From positions 1 through 64,000 of the forward strand of contig NZ_JANQBK010000013.1 of NCBI RefSeq assembly GCF_025370105.1: a stretch of 64,000 nt of DNA, written 5' to 3'. The notes under the pieces are model-generated. The model saw only the letters and a program-made list of their open reading frames with translations, searched no databases and was not told where the DNA came from. The position numbers were made by a program, and so were the translations under genes. Source of the DNA: Sphingomonas hylomeconis. GTDB taxonomy: Bacteria > Pseudomonadota > Alphaproteobacteria > Sphingomonadales > Sphingomonadaceae. Below are positions 34,806 to 43,870 of this stretch, one piece after another; within the stretch, counting starts at the first letter, position 1, and each line of letters begins with the position of its first letter.

Positions 34806-35326
34806 TATTTGAGCATCACGCGGTAGCGCAGGCGAAACGATCCGCCGGTCGCAAAGCGCGTGCCGCTCATCGTCACCTTGATCGCCCGGACATTGGGATC
34901 GTAGCCGTCGCCCTGATCGCGCGGCACATAGTCCCAGCTGGCGCCGTCGAAGAACTGCACGCCATCGCCGAGGTTGCCGAGCCCACCATAGCTGAGCGAG
35001 AGGCCGCTCGCGCCGAGCGGGACACCGAGCAGATTGCCGTTGACGAATTCCACCGGGCCGGTGCCGCTCAGATCGAGCATGCGGAACTTGACCCTGGTCG
35101 GGATTACGTCGGTGATCGACACGGTCCGGATCGCGACCGCGATATTGCCGAGCGGGTTGGTGACGGTGACAAGCTGGTCGATCGTTGCCGTTGGCAGGTT
35201 GCGCAACACCACGGTGTTGACCTTGTCATCGACGGGCTCGCTGGCGCGCACGATGTTCAGTTCGTCATTGGCAGAGGCGGGCGCGGCGACCAGCAGCAGC
35301 GCCAGGATTAGGACGCGCCGGTTCAT
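34805..35326 (-). CDS. Secreted hypothetical protein of the DUF11/barrel operon
   Basis: A 173-residue protein with a clear signal peptide (RRVLILALLLVAAPASA) and a beta-rich remainder (VVLRNLPTATIDQLVTVTN and FATGGSFRLRYRVMLK). No known family is recognised. It starts inside the stop of the 1671-residue gene (ATGA), so the two are made together; a periplasmic or surface partner is likely. The downstream 84-residue gene shares a base with its stop. Confidence 0.8.
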   Translation of the reverse strand: MNRRVLILALLLVAAPASANDELNIVRASEPVDDKVNTVVLRNLPTATIDQLVTVTNPLGNIAVAIRTVSITDVIPTRVKFRMLDLSGTGPVEFVNGNLLGVPLGASGLSLSYGGLGNLGDGVQFFDGASWDYVPRDQGDGYDPNVRAIKVTMSGTRFATGGSFRLRYRVMLK

Positions 35327-38300
35327 CGCCGCCCTCCCAGGATCGCGCGTCCGGCGTCGCTCAGGGTTTGCTGGTTGAACTTCAGGCGCATCGTTACGTA
35401 CGGACCTTTGAGCGTGTAGCGATCGGCGCCGAAATCACGGTCGCGATAGCCGGAGACGTTGTAGCCAGCGGTGATCCAGATATCGCGGCCGGGCGATACG
35501 CCGAGCGATGGGCCGCCGCTGAACGACACGGCACCGCGGCTCCAGGCATGTTGCACCGAGCCCTGGACGCCGATATCGAAATTCGGGCCGAGATCGCGAC
35601 GCAGAGCGAACCCGACCACGTCGATATAACCGGTATAGACATCGTCGGCGAAGCGGCCGCGGACATATTTGGCACCGTAATAGACTGTCGCCTCGAACCC
35701 GTGCCCGCGCCCTTCGGCACCGGTGCGATAGTTGAGCGCAAGATTGTTGATCGCCCGGCTCGTCACCTGATCGCCCGCGCCATAGGCCGGCACGCCGAGC
35801 ACGTTGCGGTCGTCGAAGCCGGCATCGGCACTTTCGTGGCGCAGTTCGAAGCGTTCGAGGATCGACCAGGCACTGTCGAACGGGCGCAGCGCGAGCGCGA
35901 GATCGGCCGAGGCATAGCTTGCCACCGCGCCGCTCCGGTCGCGCACGCGATTGGCGCGCAGCGAGGAGGCGAGCGTCTGGCCCTCGCCCAGCGCGCGCAG
36001 GAAATTCGAGGAGATGCCGTAGCGCTGGTTCTCGTCCGAATCGCGATATTCGAGCCGCCCGTTCCACGACCAGCGCTTGGCGCGATAGGCCGCCCCCAGC
36101 GTGACCGCGGTGTAATTGCCGTTGGTCACGGTGCTGCCGAACGATCCGCCACCGCTGCCGATCGAGCCGCCCGAGGCGACCGGCTGGAACGGCGCGACCA
36201 CCGCGCCTTCAGGGAGGCGGCCACGGATCGTGGAGGCGGCGTCAAGCGTCGCGTCCAGCGTCCAGCGTTTGCCCAGCGGCAGCGACTGGCTCATGCCATA
36301 TTGCGCATAGGTGCGGCCGCCATTCTCGCCGATCGCCTGCTGATTGAGCGTGCTCATCAGCGTGGCGCCGGTCCAGGGCGCGACATCGAAGCCGACCTGC
36401 TTGGTATGCACGACGAATTCCTTGCCGTCGGCGATCTCGTAGCCGCCGATCAGGCGGACGCCGGGCGTGATGCGATAGGCGGCGGTGAGCTGATGGCGGA
36501 TCGGGAAATCGACGCTGTCCTTGTTGCCGCCCGGCGCGACCTGCGTCTGCGCGGCAAGCGTCAGCTTGTTGTCGAACAGCACCTGGCTGCCGCCCAAGGT
36601 GAGCAGGCGCGAATCGCGATCGCCGCCGTCGATTCCGCGATCGCTGGCGAGCTGCGCGCCCAGGAACACGGTGCCGGTGTCACGGCGATATTCGACCCGG
36701 AAATCACCGGCGGTGCGCGTGCCCGCGCCGGCCAGCTGCTGCTGGTGCCAGGCGGTGGCGGTCAGGCTGACGCGTGGCGTGATCGTGATCTTCCCGTCGA
36801 GCCCGAACTTGCGCGTGCCCGCCTCGACGAAATTCTGCTGGCCGACGCCGAACAGCGCGTCCTGCTGGCGGGCATAGGCCAGCACGTCGATCGTCTTGCT
36901 GTGATGATCGACCTCGGCCAGCCAGGCCTGGCCTTCGCGCAGGCCGAAACGCCCGCCGGTCGCCGCTTCCGCGCGCAGCTCGGTATTGGCGGTGACGCGG
37001 GCCTTGAGATCGATGCCGGCGACGCTTGCGTTGGACACGGTCTCGTCGCGGATGCCGCTGGCGCCGATTTCCACGCGGCCGCCGGCGAGCCGCGCGGCGG
37101 CGCGTGCCGCACCGACGAACTTGGCGCTGCGCCCGCCCTCGACCTCATAATCGGCGACGATGAAGATCGGATTGAGCGACAGATCGCGGCTCAGCACCGG
37201 TTCGCGGAACCGGATCGTGCCGTTGCGGGCGTCGATATCGTAATCGATATGGCGGGTCAGCTGGCGGCTCGCCACGATCAGCTCGGAGCGGAAGCGATCG
37301 CGCGTCTCGATGCTGATCTTGTCGCTGTTCGGCACCACGTTGCGGCCCGACAGGCGGTAGGGGCCGGACAGGCCGTTGCCCTGGATCTCGTCGCGCGAAT
37401 ACAGCGTATCGGTGTTGGCGGCAAAGCCCGTGGCGCGGATCGCCTTGCCTTCATAGGCGACCTTCACGCCGTTCAGCGTCCGGTTGTAACGGGTCAGTTG
37501 CGTATCGGTGAAGCCGGTCTCGAAATCGCCGAACAGGGCGTAGAATTCGCGCCGCTCGAGCCGCAGGTACAGCTTGCGCCGCGTCGGTGCGTCATAGCCT
37601 TGCTGCGTACCGTCGCCATAGACGGTGTAATAGCGATCGGGGTCGATCACGCCGAGCAGGCCGCGATCAGGATCGTATTTGCGGTCGCTGTCATAGGCGA
37701 TGGTCAGCAGCCAGGATCCCTTGACGCGGCCCTTGGCGTAGAAGCTCAGCTGGCCATCGCTGACCACCTTGCCACGCTCGCTGCGCGGCAGTCCGCTGGC
37801 CCGCTTGCTCAGCGTGTCATAGCCGATCGTGCCGCTGCCGAAGCCGACGACGAGCCAATCCTTGGTCGCGGCGGACAGCCAGGCGTGCACCTCGCTGGTG
37901 CGGATCAGTTTGTCGTCGGCGAGCGATACCTTGATGTTGACCGCACCGGCCTGGGTGGTCGGCTGCAGCGGCAGGAAGGCGATGCCGTCATCGCCGACGA
38001 CGCGACCGGTGGTCTGGGCGCGGTCGAGGCCGGCAAGCTGGCGGCCCTGCTCGAGCGCCGCTTCGATCGCCGCGGTATAGGGCTGATCGACATGGAACGG
38101 GACCAGCGTGCCGCTCCTGACCGGGCGGCCGTTCTTGTCGGTGACGCGGACCGCGATCAGCGGGCGGGTCAGGCCGTCGGCCAGCAGGCGGCTCTTGGCG
38201 GGGTCATAGATCGCGCGTGCCGGCGTGCCGGAAAAGACCACGCGGCGTTCGAGCAGCGTCACCTCGCGCCCATCGGCGCCGAGCACGCGGGCGACCAGGC

Positions 38301-40338
38301 GGTTCTCGCCCTCCTTGAGCGGGATGCCGACCCAGCGGGTGACGGCGACGCCGGTTTCGGTGCTGCTGTCGGTGCCGTCGAACGCCAGCGTCTCGACACG
38401 CGCGCCATTGATCGTCAGCGCGACATTCTGCCCAGGCAGATGCTTCACGACGACGCGTGTGATCGGCGCGCGCGGGTTATAGATCTCACCGGGGAACAGC
38501 ATCGCGATGCCCGGTGCCTGGCCGGTCAGCCAGTCGCGATTGCCCGCGGCGACGGCATCGCTGTCAATGGTGACCGGCAGGGCCTCTTGGGGGGCGGCGG
38601 CCCTGCCGGTCGGACGGAGCTGGAAGTCTACTCGCTTCAACAGTCCGCCATCTCCTTCGACGAAGCGCGAAATCGCGCTTCCAGCCTGCCGCGTGTCCGC
38701 GTCGCATGCCACCGCCTCATGGCTGGCGGCGATGCTCGCAGTGTCCATCTGGATCACGTGGCGGCCGGGCCTGACGCCCTCGATATGGTACAGCCCGTCC
38801 CGGTCGGTGACGACGAAGGTGCCGTCTTCGAGGAACAGGCGAATGCCGGGGATCCCCTTGCGCTTGGCCTCGGGATCGCCGCAATTTCCTTCAGTGACGC
38901 GGCCGATGATGGTCATCGCGTCGGTGAACAGCAGCGCGCGAAGGCGCACCGACGCCGCCGCCTCGTTGCTGGTGACGCCGCCCTTCACCTGCGCGCGGTT
39001 GAGCGCTTCGCCGATCGGCGCGCCCGGCGCGACCGAGACGACGTAGCGCACGTCGGCGGCAGCGCCGCCGTCCAGCGCCGGCAGCGCGAAATCGAGGCTG
39101 CGGCCATCGCTGGCGACGCTCGGCTCGGCCGCGCCGCGCGTCGAACCGCGCTCGTAGCGGAGACCGGGGGGCAGCACATCGGCGATGCGCAGACCGGTGG
39201 CGGCGGTGGTGCCACGATTGGTGATCCGCAGCCGATACTGGATGAAATCGCCGGGCGCGGCATCGCGCACCGAGGCCGTCTTGGTCAGCAGCAGCGACGT
39301 GGCCTGACCCGGCGGATCGATCGGGATATCGGTGTAGAACGGATCCGACAGGCTGGTCAGCGTGAAGCTGCCGCCGAAACTGGCATCGTTGATCTGATAG
39401 GGCGCGCCATCCAGATCGGTGAACTTGGCCAACGTCGCGCGATCCACGACGGATGGCGCGGCATAGCCGGCCGGCGGCGTGATCCTGATCGAATAGGTGC
39501 CCGGCGGCACCAGCGGGAACCGGAATCGGCCGGTCAGGCCAGGATAGACGCGGCCGGAGGCATCCGTGACCGCCGCGCCGCTTACCACGGTCGAGGGATA
39601 GGCGGTGATGCCATCGGTGCCGAACACCGTGGCCGGTTTGCCGGCGTCATCGACGATCGATACCGTCGCACCATCGACCGGCAGGCCGGTGCTGGAATCG
39701 AACACGACGCCGGCCGGATCGATCAGGATCGAATTGTTCGAACCGAAGCTGAACTCGGTTTCGGTGAAGCTCAGCGTCAGCCGCTCGCCGTCGCGCAGGC
39801 GCAGGCTGCAGGGCGAGGGGTCGGTCATGCTGGCCTGTTCCGGAAAACCGCCGGCGAACACGCCGCTATCGGGCGCGGTTTCCGTCAGCCGGACGCGCTG
39901 GTGCACGCTGCCCAGGCTGGTATCGGCGTTGATATGCGTGATTTCGCGGACCAGCGGGTCGCGATTCTCGCCTTGGGCATCGAGCACCATGATCAGCGGT
40001 TGCGCGATATCGAGTTCGGGCAGCGGCGCCGCCGTGGCGAGCGTCGCGGCATCGATCGGCGCACCGATCGCGGTGAGTTCGGGCGCGGTTTCGCAGCCCA
40101 GGCCATCGAGCCGATTGTTGAGCGGCAGCAGCCGGAAACTGAGCGATGTCGGTCGCTTTGCGGTAGCGACATCGAGGGTGACGGTATTCGATTGCACGGT
40201 GCGCGGCGCACCCCCGGCCTGATAGCTCAGGCTGGCGGTGTTCGCGATCCGCGCCGGGGTGACCTGCGCGGCGGTGACGCCGCCGTTCAAGGCCAACAGG
40301 GCGACGCCGAGGCGTGCAAGATGCCGTACAATGGACAT
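35323..40338 (-). CDS. Giant DUF11/SdrB-like surface protein with C-terminal outer-membrane barrel
   Basis: A 1671-residue exported protein. After the signal peptide (1-24), a short module ARIANTASLSYQAGG resembles that of two sister proteins. A DUF11 domain lies at about 350-465 (LLLTKTASVRDAAPGDFIQY), an SdrB-like module at about 477-540 (KGIPGIRLFLEDGTFVVTDR), Ig-like strands to about 820, and from there a long beta-barrel-like region with repeated YGDxxxxG-type pattern (YTVYGDGTQQGYDAPTRRKL). It probably inserts in the outer membrane and displays the N-terminal domains or forms a secretion pore. Function unknown. Longest gene in the window, and middle of a seven-gene operon. Confidence 0.85.
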   Translation of the reverse strand: MSIVRHLARLGVALLALNGGVTAAQVTPARIANTASLSYQAGGAPRTVQSNTVTLDVATAKRPTSLSFRLLPLNNRLDGLGCETAPELTAIGAPIDAATLATAAPLPELDIAQPLIMVLDAQGENRDPLVREITHINADTSLGSVHQRVRLTETAPDSGVFAGGFPEQASMTDPSPCSLRLRDGERLTLSFTETEFSFGSNNSILIDPAGVVFDSSTGLPVDGATVSIVDDAGKPATVFGTDGITAYPSTVVSGAAVTDASGRVYPGLTGRFRFPLVPPGTYSIRITPPAGYAAPSVVDRATLAKFTDLDGAPYQINDASFGGSFTLTSLSDPFYTDIPIDPPGQATSLLLTKTASVRDAAPGDFIQYRLRITNRGTTAATGLRIADVLPPGLRYERGSTRGAAEPSVASDGRSLDFALPALDGGAAADVRYVVSVAPGAPIGEALNRAQVKGGVTSNEAAASVRLRALLFTDAMTIIGRVTEGNCGDPEAKRKGIPGIRLFLEDGTFVVTDRDGLYHIEGVRPGRHVIQMDTASIAASHEAVACDADTRQAGSAISRFVEGDGGLLKRVDFQLRPTGRAAAPQEALPVTIDSDAVAAGNRDWLTGQAPGIAMLFPGEIYNPRAPITRVVVKHLPGQNVALTINGARVETLAFDGTDSSTETGVAVTRWVGIPLKEGENRLVARVLGADGREVTLLERRVVFSGTPARAIYDPAKSRLLADGLTRPLIAVRVTDKNGRPVRSGTLVPFHVDQPYTAAIEAALEQGRQLAGLDRAQTTGRVVGDDGIAFLPLQPTTQAGAVNIKVSLADDKLIRTSEVHAWLSAATKDWLVVGFGSGTIGYDTLSKRASGLPRSERGKVVSDGQLSFYAKGRVKGSWLLTIAYDSDRKYDPDRGLLGVIDPDRYYTVYGDGTQQGYDAPTRRKLYLRLERREFYALFGDFETGFTDTQLTRYNRTLNGVKVAYEGKAIRATGFAANTDTLYSRDEIQGNGLSGPYRLSGRNVVPNSDKISIETRDRFRSELIVASRQLTRHIDYDIDARNGTIRFREPVLSRDLSLNPIFIVADYEVEGGRSAKFVGAARAAARLAGGRVEIGASGIRDETVSNASVAGIDLKARVTANTELRAEAATGGRFGLREGQAWLAEVDHHSKTIDVLAYARQQDALFGVGQQNFVEAGTRKFGLDGKITITPRVSLTATAWHQQQLAGAGTRTAGDFRVEYRRDTGTVFLGAQLASDRGIDGGDRDSRLLTLGGSQVLFDNKLTLAAQTQVAPGGNKDSVDFPIRHQLTAAYRITPGVRLIGGYEIADGKEFVVHTKQVGFDVAPWTGATLMSTLNQQAIGENGGRTYAQYGMSQSLPLGKRWTLDATLDAASTIRGRLPEGAVVAPFQPVASGGSIGSGGGSFGSTVTNGNYTAVTLGAAYRAKRWSWNGRLEYRDSDENQRYGISSNFLRALGEGQTLASSLRANRVRDRSGAVASYASADLALALRPFDSAWSILERFELRHESADAGFDDRNVLGVPAYGAGDQVTSRAINNLALNYRTGAEGRGHGFEATVYYGAKYVRGRFADDVYTGYIDVVGFALRRDLGPNFDIGVQGSVQHAWSRGAVSFSGGPSLGVSPGRDIWITAGYNVSGYRDRDFGADRYTLKGPYVTMRLKFNQQTLSDAGRAILGGRR

Positions 40339-40419
40339 GGGGGGGCGCTATCCGGCGCGCGCCGTTTGCACGCGCCGGATGCAGATCTCCTATCTGGTTG
40401 GTTGCTAGGGCGCGTGGGC

Positions 40420-41559
40420 TTAGTTGATGCGCACCCGGAAGCTCGCCTGGACCGCCGTCCCGCCGAGCAGGGTCGGGATGATCGCCGTCACCGTCTTGGT
40501 GCCGGCATTGTAGGATCCGCCATATGGGCTGAGCAGGACCTGGGTGCCGTCGTCATTGACCGGGAAGCCGTTGAGCACGCAGGTATTGCCCGCGCCCAGG
40601 CCGCCGACCGTGATCGAATTCGGTTCATAGGTGGTGTTGGCGGGGATGACGTCGGTCAGATTGATGCCGCTGGCCGGCGTGAGCAGCGTGCTGTTGGTGA
40701 CGGTCAGGCAATATTGCACCACCGCACCGGGGATCGACCGCGGGTTGATCAGGTTGACGCCGTCGGAAATCACCATCGAGCTCTTGCTGACGGTCAGATT
40801 GACCGCGCGCGCGCCGACTTCATATTCCAGATAGGCGCGTGCCTGGCCGTTGCGGGCAGCGTCGGCGCCGAGCAGGCCATCCGAGTCATTGTCCGCGAAC
40901 ACCACGTCGAGATCGGCATTCTGTGTCAGCAGGTTGAGATCGGTCGCGGGAATCAGCGCCGCGCCCTCGACATTGACGCCGCCGCCCGCCGCGACCGTCG
41001 CGTTGAGCGAGACGGTGGCGAAATTGGCGGTCGGGACGTTGCTCGGCACGTCGGCGACGATGAACACGATCGCCGACTGGTCGATGCCGAGCTCGTCGAT
41101 ATAGGTGCCGACGTCGACATTGGCATCGTATTGGCCGTTGCCGTTGCTGTCGACGAACACGCGCACATTGTTCACGTCGTAATTGTCGACGCCGGTGCCG
41201 CCGGCGCCGAGATTCTGATTGGCTCTCAGCGACATGTCCTGAATGCTGTTGGTATTGTTGGTGACCCGGAAGGTCAGCACCGCATTGGTCTGGCCGAGAT
41301 TGACCTGGGTGTTGATATTGGGCTCGCCGACGACGCTCAGATTGACCTTACGATCGACGACGAAGCTGGCGATGTTCGATTCGGCGGTCGCGGCGGTGCC
41401 GTTGACGGTGTAGCTGGCATTGGCCTTGTTGGTGATCTGCGTGCCGGCGAGCGTCGTGCCCGCCGCGGCCTGCGCGTTGGCGGTGCCGGCGGCGCCGAAC
41501 GACGCCAGCGCCGTCGTGCCGGACAGCAGAAGGAGGCGTCGTATCCCTGTTTTGGTCAT
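40420..41559 (-). CDS. Secreted DUF11-like protein
   Basis: A 379-residue protein. Signal peptide 1-30 (RRLLLLSGTTALASFGAAGT), then a module TLAGTQITNKANASYTVNG almost identical in form to that of the operon's first gene. Calcium-binding-like repeats DSNGNGQYDANVDVG and DNDSDGLLGADAARNG follow, then a DUF11 domain with LTVSKSSMVISDGVNLINPR and TPASGINLTDVIPANTTYEP. AGGAG lies nine bases before ATG 41559. Probably surface-exposed or periplasmic partner of the giant barrel protein. Confidence 0.85.
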   Translation of the reverse strand: MTKTGIRRLLLLSGTTALASFGAAGTANAQAAAGTTLAGTQITNKANASYTVNGTAATAESNIASFVVDRKVNLSVVGEPNINTQVNLGQTNAVLTFRVTNNTNSIQDMSLRANQNLGAGGTGVDNYDVNNVRVFVDSNGNGQYDANVDVGTYIDELGIDQSAIVFIVADVPSNVPTANFATVSLNATVAAGGGVNVEGAALIPATDLNLLTQNADLDVVFADNDSDGLLGADAARNGQARAYLEYEVGARAVNLTVSKSSMVISDGVNLINPRSIPGAVVQYCLTVTNSTLLTPASGINLTDVIPANTTYEPNSITVGGLGAGNTCVLNGFPVNDDGTQVLLSPYGGSYNAGTKTVTAIIPTLLGGTAVQASFRVRIN

Positions 41560-41603
41560 CGTGATTGCTCCTGGAAAGATCATGGTATCGGTGGGGGGAC
41601 GGA

Positions 41604-42089
41604 TCATTTGAGAACGGCCTGGAACGCGAGCTTGCCTTCGGAACCGGCCGGAATCGGGCTCGGAAGGCGCCACCGGACGGTGGTGACATCGTCGGGACCG
41701 GCGGCGCGCAGGCCGCCCGTGCCGGCCGGCACGCGCAGCGCCGCCAGGGTCCCATAAGTCTTGCCGTCGACCGACAGTTCGGGCGCGGCGGAGTTCAGCG
41801 CCGGGGCGCGGTAAGCCATGTTCTTGGGCACCGGATTGGCCAGCACGACATCGGACAGCGGCTGCGCGCCGGTGTTGCGATAGCTGAGCACGAAGACGAC
41901 GCGGTCGCCGGGGACGGCGCGGTCGGCCTTGACCAGGGTGGTGCGCGTCGTGCCGTCGGCGGCGGCGACGCGCTTCTCCATCCGCACGTCGCTGGTCAGC
42001 GTCAGCGGGCCCGCGGCAAGCGCGGGGAAGGCGGTGGCGAGCGCCACGGAGGCGCTCAGGGTACGCAACAACATCAGGCTTCTCCTCAT
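41604..42089 (-). CDS. Secreted DUF11-like small protein
   Basis: A 161-residue exported protein with signal peptide (LLRTLSASVALATAFPALAA) and a single DUF11-type domain: AVPGDRVVFVLSYRNTGAQP then LSDVVLANPVPKNMAYRAP. ATG 42089 overlaps the stop of the upstream gene (ATGA). It is close to a half-size version of the other operon proteins. Function unknown. Confidence 0.83.
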   Translation of the reverse strand: MRRSLMLLRTLSASVALATAFPALAAGPLTLTSDVRMEKRVAAADGTTRTTLVKADRAVPGDRVVFVLSYRNTGAQPLSDVVLANPVPKNMAYRAPALNSAAPELSVDGKTYGTLAALRVPAGTGGLRAAGPDDVTTVRWRLPSPIPAGSEGKLAFQAVLK

Positions 42090-43051
42090 TGGATCCGGAC
42101 TTGGAACTGGACGGTGCGCACCGCGGCGGCGGCAATGTCGCCGAGCGCGACGCCGATCGCCGCGGCATCGGCCTGGCCGGCATCGGCATCGGCGGCGTCG
42201 CTCAGCGCCTGACCGTCGAGCAGCAGGCTACCGGGGACATAGGCGGTGCCGGCGGGCAGCGGATCGTCGATCCGCGCCGCGGCGGCCGGGCCGCTGAACA
42301 TGGCGCGCAGCGTGTAACTGATCACCGCGCCGCGGATCGCGCGCGCCGTGCCGTCGGGCGCCAGCACGCTTTGCGTCTTCGCCAGCGTTGGGGTGCTGGT
42401 CGCATCGAGCGCCACGCTGACCTCGGCCTGCGCGCCGGTCGGGCCGACCACCGCATCGCCGCCGCCGTCGCCCAGGCCCGCAAAGGTCGTGCCGGGCGTG
42501 CCGACGCCGGTCACCGCGCGCGCGATGATCGTCGTCTGCGTGCCGTCGAACGCGCCGTCGGTCGCGCCAAGCAGCAGCAGGGCGAGCGTCGCGCCGGGGG
42601 CGAGCGCCGGGGTGACGGCATCGGCGAGCAGCGTGTCGCGTGCCGCATCATATTGGCCGTCGCCATCGACATCGATCGCGAAGCGGCTCGGCCGGGCGTC
42701 GCCGTCTGTCCGGGCGCTCAGCGCGAAAGCCTCCTGTCCGTTGCCGCTATTGGTCAGCAGCACGGCGATCGCTGCCGTCGACGGAGGGAGCGGGGCGGAC
42801 GAGCGGACCAGCGCGACATCGAGCCGTTCGGCGACGATGATCGTATCGGTATTGGAAAGTGCGGCGGCCGGGCTGCCGGCGGCGCTGTACGTTATCGATG
42901 CGGTATTGGCGATGCGCGTCCCGGCAAGGGTTTCGGCATGGGCAGTATAGCCAAAGCCGGAAAGGCCCGCCGATAGTATAAGGCGGGCGCACAACATGCC
43001 AAACGGCAGGTTGCAGCTATCCCCACACCGGTACCCCCGCCTGCTAAACAT
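42086..43051 (-). CDS. Secreted DUF11-like protein, first gene of the operon
   Basis: A 321-residue protein. ATG 43051 has GGGGAA just upstream and gives a long basic n-region, a hydrophobic core (MLCARLILSAGLSGFGYTAHA) and then a module TLAGTRIANTASITYSAAGS shared with the other operon proteins. The rest has DVDGDGQYDAARDTLLADAV, a calcium-loop-like repeat, and a DUF11-type domain near the end. Another ATG lies at 43075. A perfect 17-bp palindrome at 43088-43104 sits in its leader and may be an operator. Confidence 0.8.
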   Translation of the reverse strand: MFSRRGYRCGDSCNLPFGMLCARLILSAGLSGFGYTAHAETLAGTRIANTASITYSAAGSPAAALSNTDTIIVAERLDVALVRSSAPLPPSTAAIAVLLTNSGNGQEAFALSARTDGDARPSRFAIDVDGDGQYDAARDTLLADAVTPALAPGATLALLLLGATDGAFDGTQTTIIARAVTGVGTPGTTFAGLGDGGGDAVVGPTGAQAEVSVALDATSTPTLAKTQSVLAPDGTARAIRGAVISYTLRAMFSGPAAAARIDDPLPAGTAYVPGSLLLDGQALSDAADADAGQADAAAIGVALGDIAAAAVRTVQFQVRIQ

Positions 43052-43087
43052 CTTTTCCCCGACATTCATGCACATACAGATGTGCTT

Positions 43088-43104
43088 TCACTGATTTTCA
43101 GTGA
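43088..43104. promoter_or_regulatory. Perfect palindrome in front of the surface-protein operon, candidate operator
   Basis: TCACTGA and TCAGTGA are exact inverted repeats separated by TTT, making a 17-bp palindrome about 37 bases before the first start codon of the operon. Its size fits a winged-helix regulator site, and a MarR-type gene lies 290 bases upstream. No matching copy was seen in front of the MarR gene itself. Confidence 0.55.
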
Positions 43105-43322
43105 TCGGGCTTAACGAAAAGCTACGGGATCATTTTGGGTGTTAACATCGGATAGCGGAAATTAGATCGGCTATTGGTTGGAGATCGACCCATTACGGGC
43201 AGCCATCTTGCGTCGGCAAATCGTCGATTGAACTCATTTCGGTATGAAACGCATCGCCGACCGGTTTCGGTTTGGCGGTCGTCAAGACCCTTGTCCGACG
43301 CGGCAGATCGGGCGTGCAGGCG

Positions 43323-43362
43323 AAAAAAACACAACGGCCGGGAACCAAATGGCCCCGGCCGT
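43323..43362 (-). terminator. Rho-independent terminator of the MarR-type gene
   Basis: On the minus strand a perfect 9-bp stem ACGGCCGGG / CCCGGCCGT with an 11-base loop is followed by GTTGTGTTTTTTTCG. It lies about 30 bases past the stop of the regulator gene, so the regulator and the surface operon are separate transcripts. The rest of 43105-43320 shows no gene. Confidence 0.85.
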
Positions 43363-43393
43363 GCTAGCGATCATCGGGTGTCGCGGTGATTCG

Positions 43394-43870
43394 TCAGGTG
43401 ATGCCGCTGATGTCCTTGAGATAGCGTACCATTGCTTCATGGCCCCGGTCGCTGAGCGAGATATCGATGCGGCGGCGATCGACGGTATCGGTGACGCGAT
43501 CGATCAGACCGGACTTGTGGAGATGATCGATCCAGCGCTGCGACGTCGTCGCCGGCGCATCGCTGCACGACACGAGCGCCTTCACGTTCATGCTGTGATC
43601 CGTCTCGTAGATGATGAACAGCGCGACGAGCATTTCCCAGGCAGGCTCGTGGAACAGATCGGGCGGGAAATAGCGGCGCCGCGCCTTGCGTACCGCGAGC
43701 ACCTCGCGCGCCCGCGCGACCAGATCGATCGGCGCTTGCGGATCGGCGCTGAAGCCGCCCGGCGTCGCGCGGCCCGCTGCGATGATGCGATCGGCACGCG
43801 AACTGAACTCCCCGGCAATATTGCCGAGCTTCGAACTGAGGTCCCGAATCAGCTCCTCGACGCTTTCCAT
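43394..43870 (-). CDS. MarR family transcriptional regulator
   Basis: A 158-residue winged-helix protein. The N-terminal half is a long helix pair, and the HTH-wing region is LVSCSDAPATTSQRWIDHLH, then SGLIDRVTDTVDRRRIDISL, with the DRR signature of MarR wings. It is likely a dimeric ligand-responsive regulator. Position upstream of the DUF11/barrel operon makes that operon the obvious target. An inverted repeat lies at 43941-43960 in front of its own start. Confidence 0.9.
   Translation of the reverse strand: MESVEELIRDLSSKLGNIAGEFSSRADRIIAAGRATPGGFSADPQAPIDLVARAREVLAVRKARRRYFPPDLFHEPAWEMLVALFIIYETDHSMNVKALVSCSDAPATTSQRWIDHLHKSGLIDRVTDTVDRRRIDISLSDRGHEAMVRYLKDISGIT

Noticed and set aside
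35368..41757. Very long open frame antisense to the giant DUF11/barrel gene
   Set aside because: It is a shadow of the high-GC codon bias of the real gene: it has no recognisable domains and is low-complexity Ala/Arg/Gly/Asp, whereas the minus-strand protein has a signal peptide and known modules.
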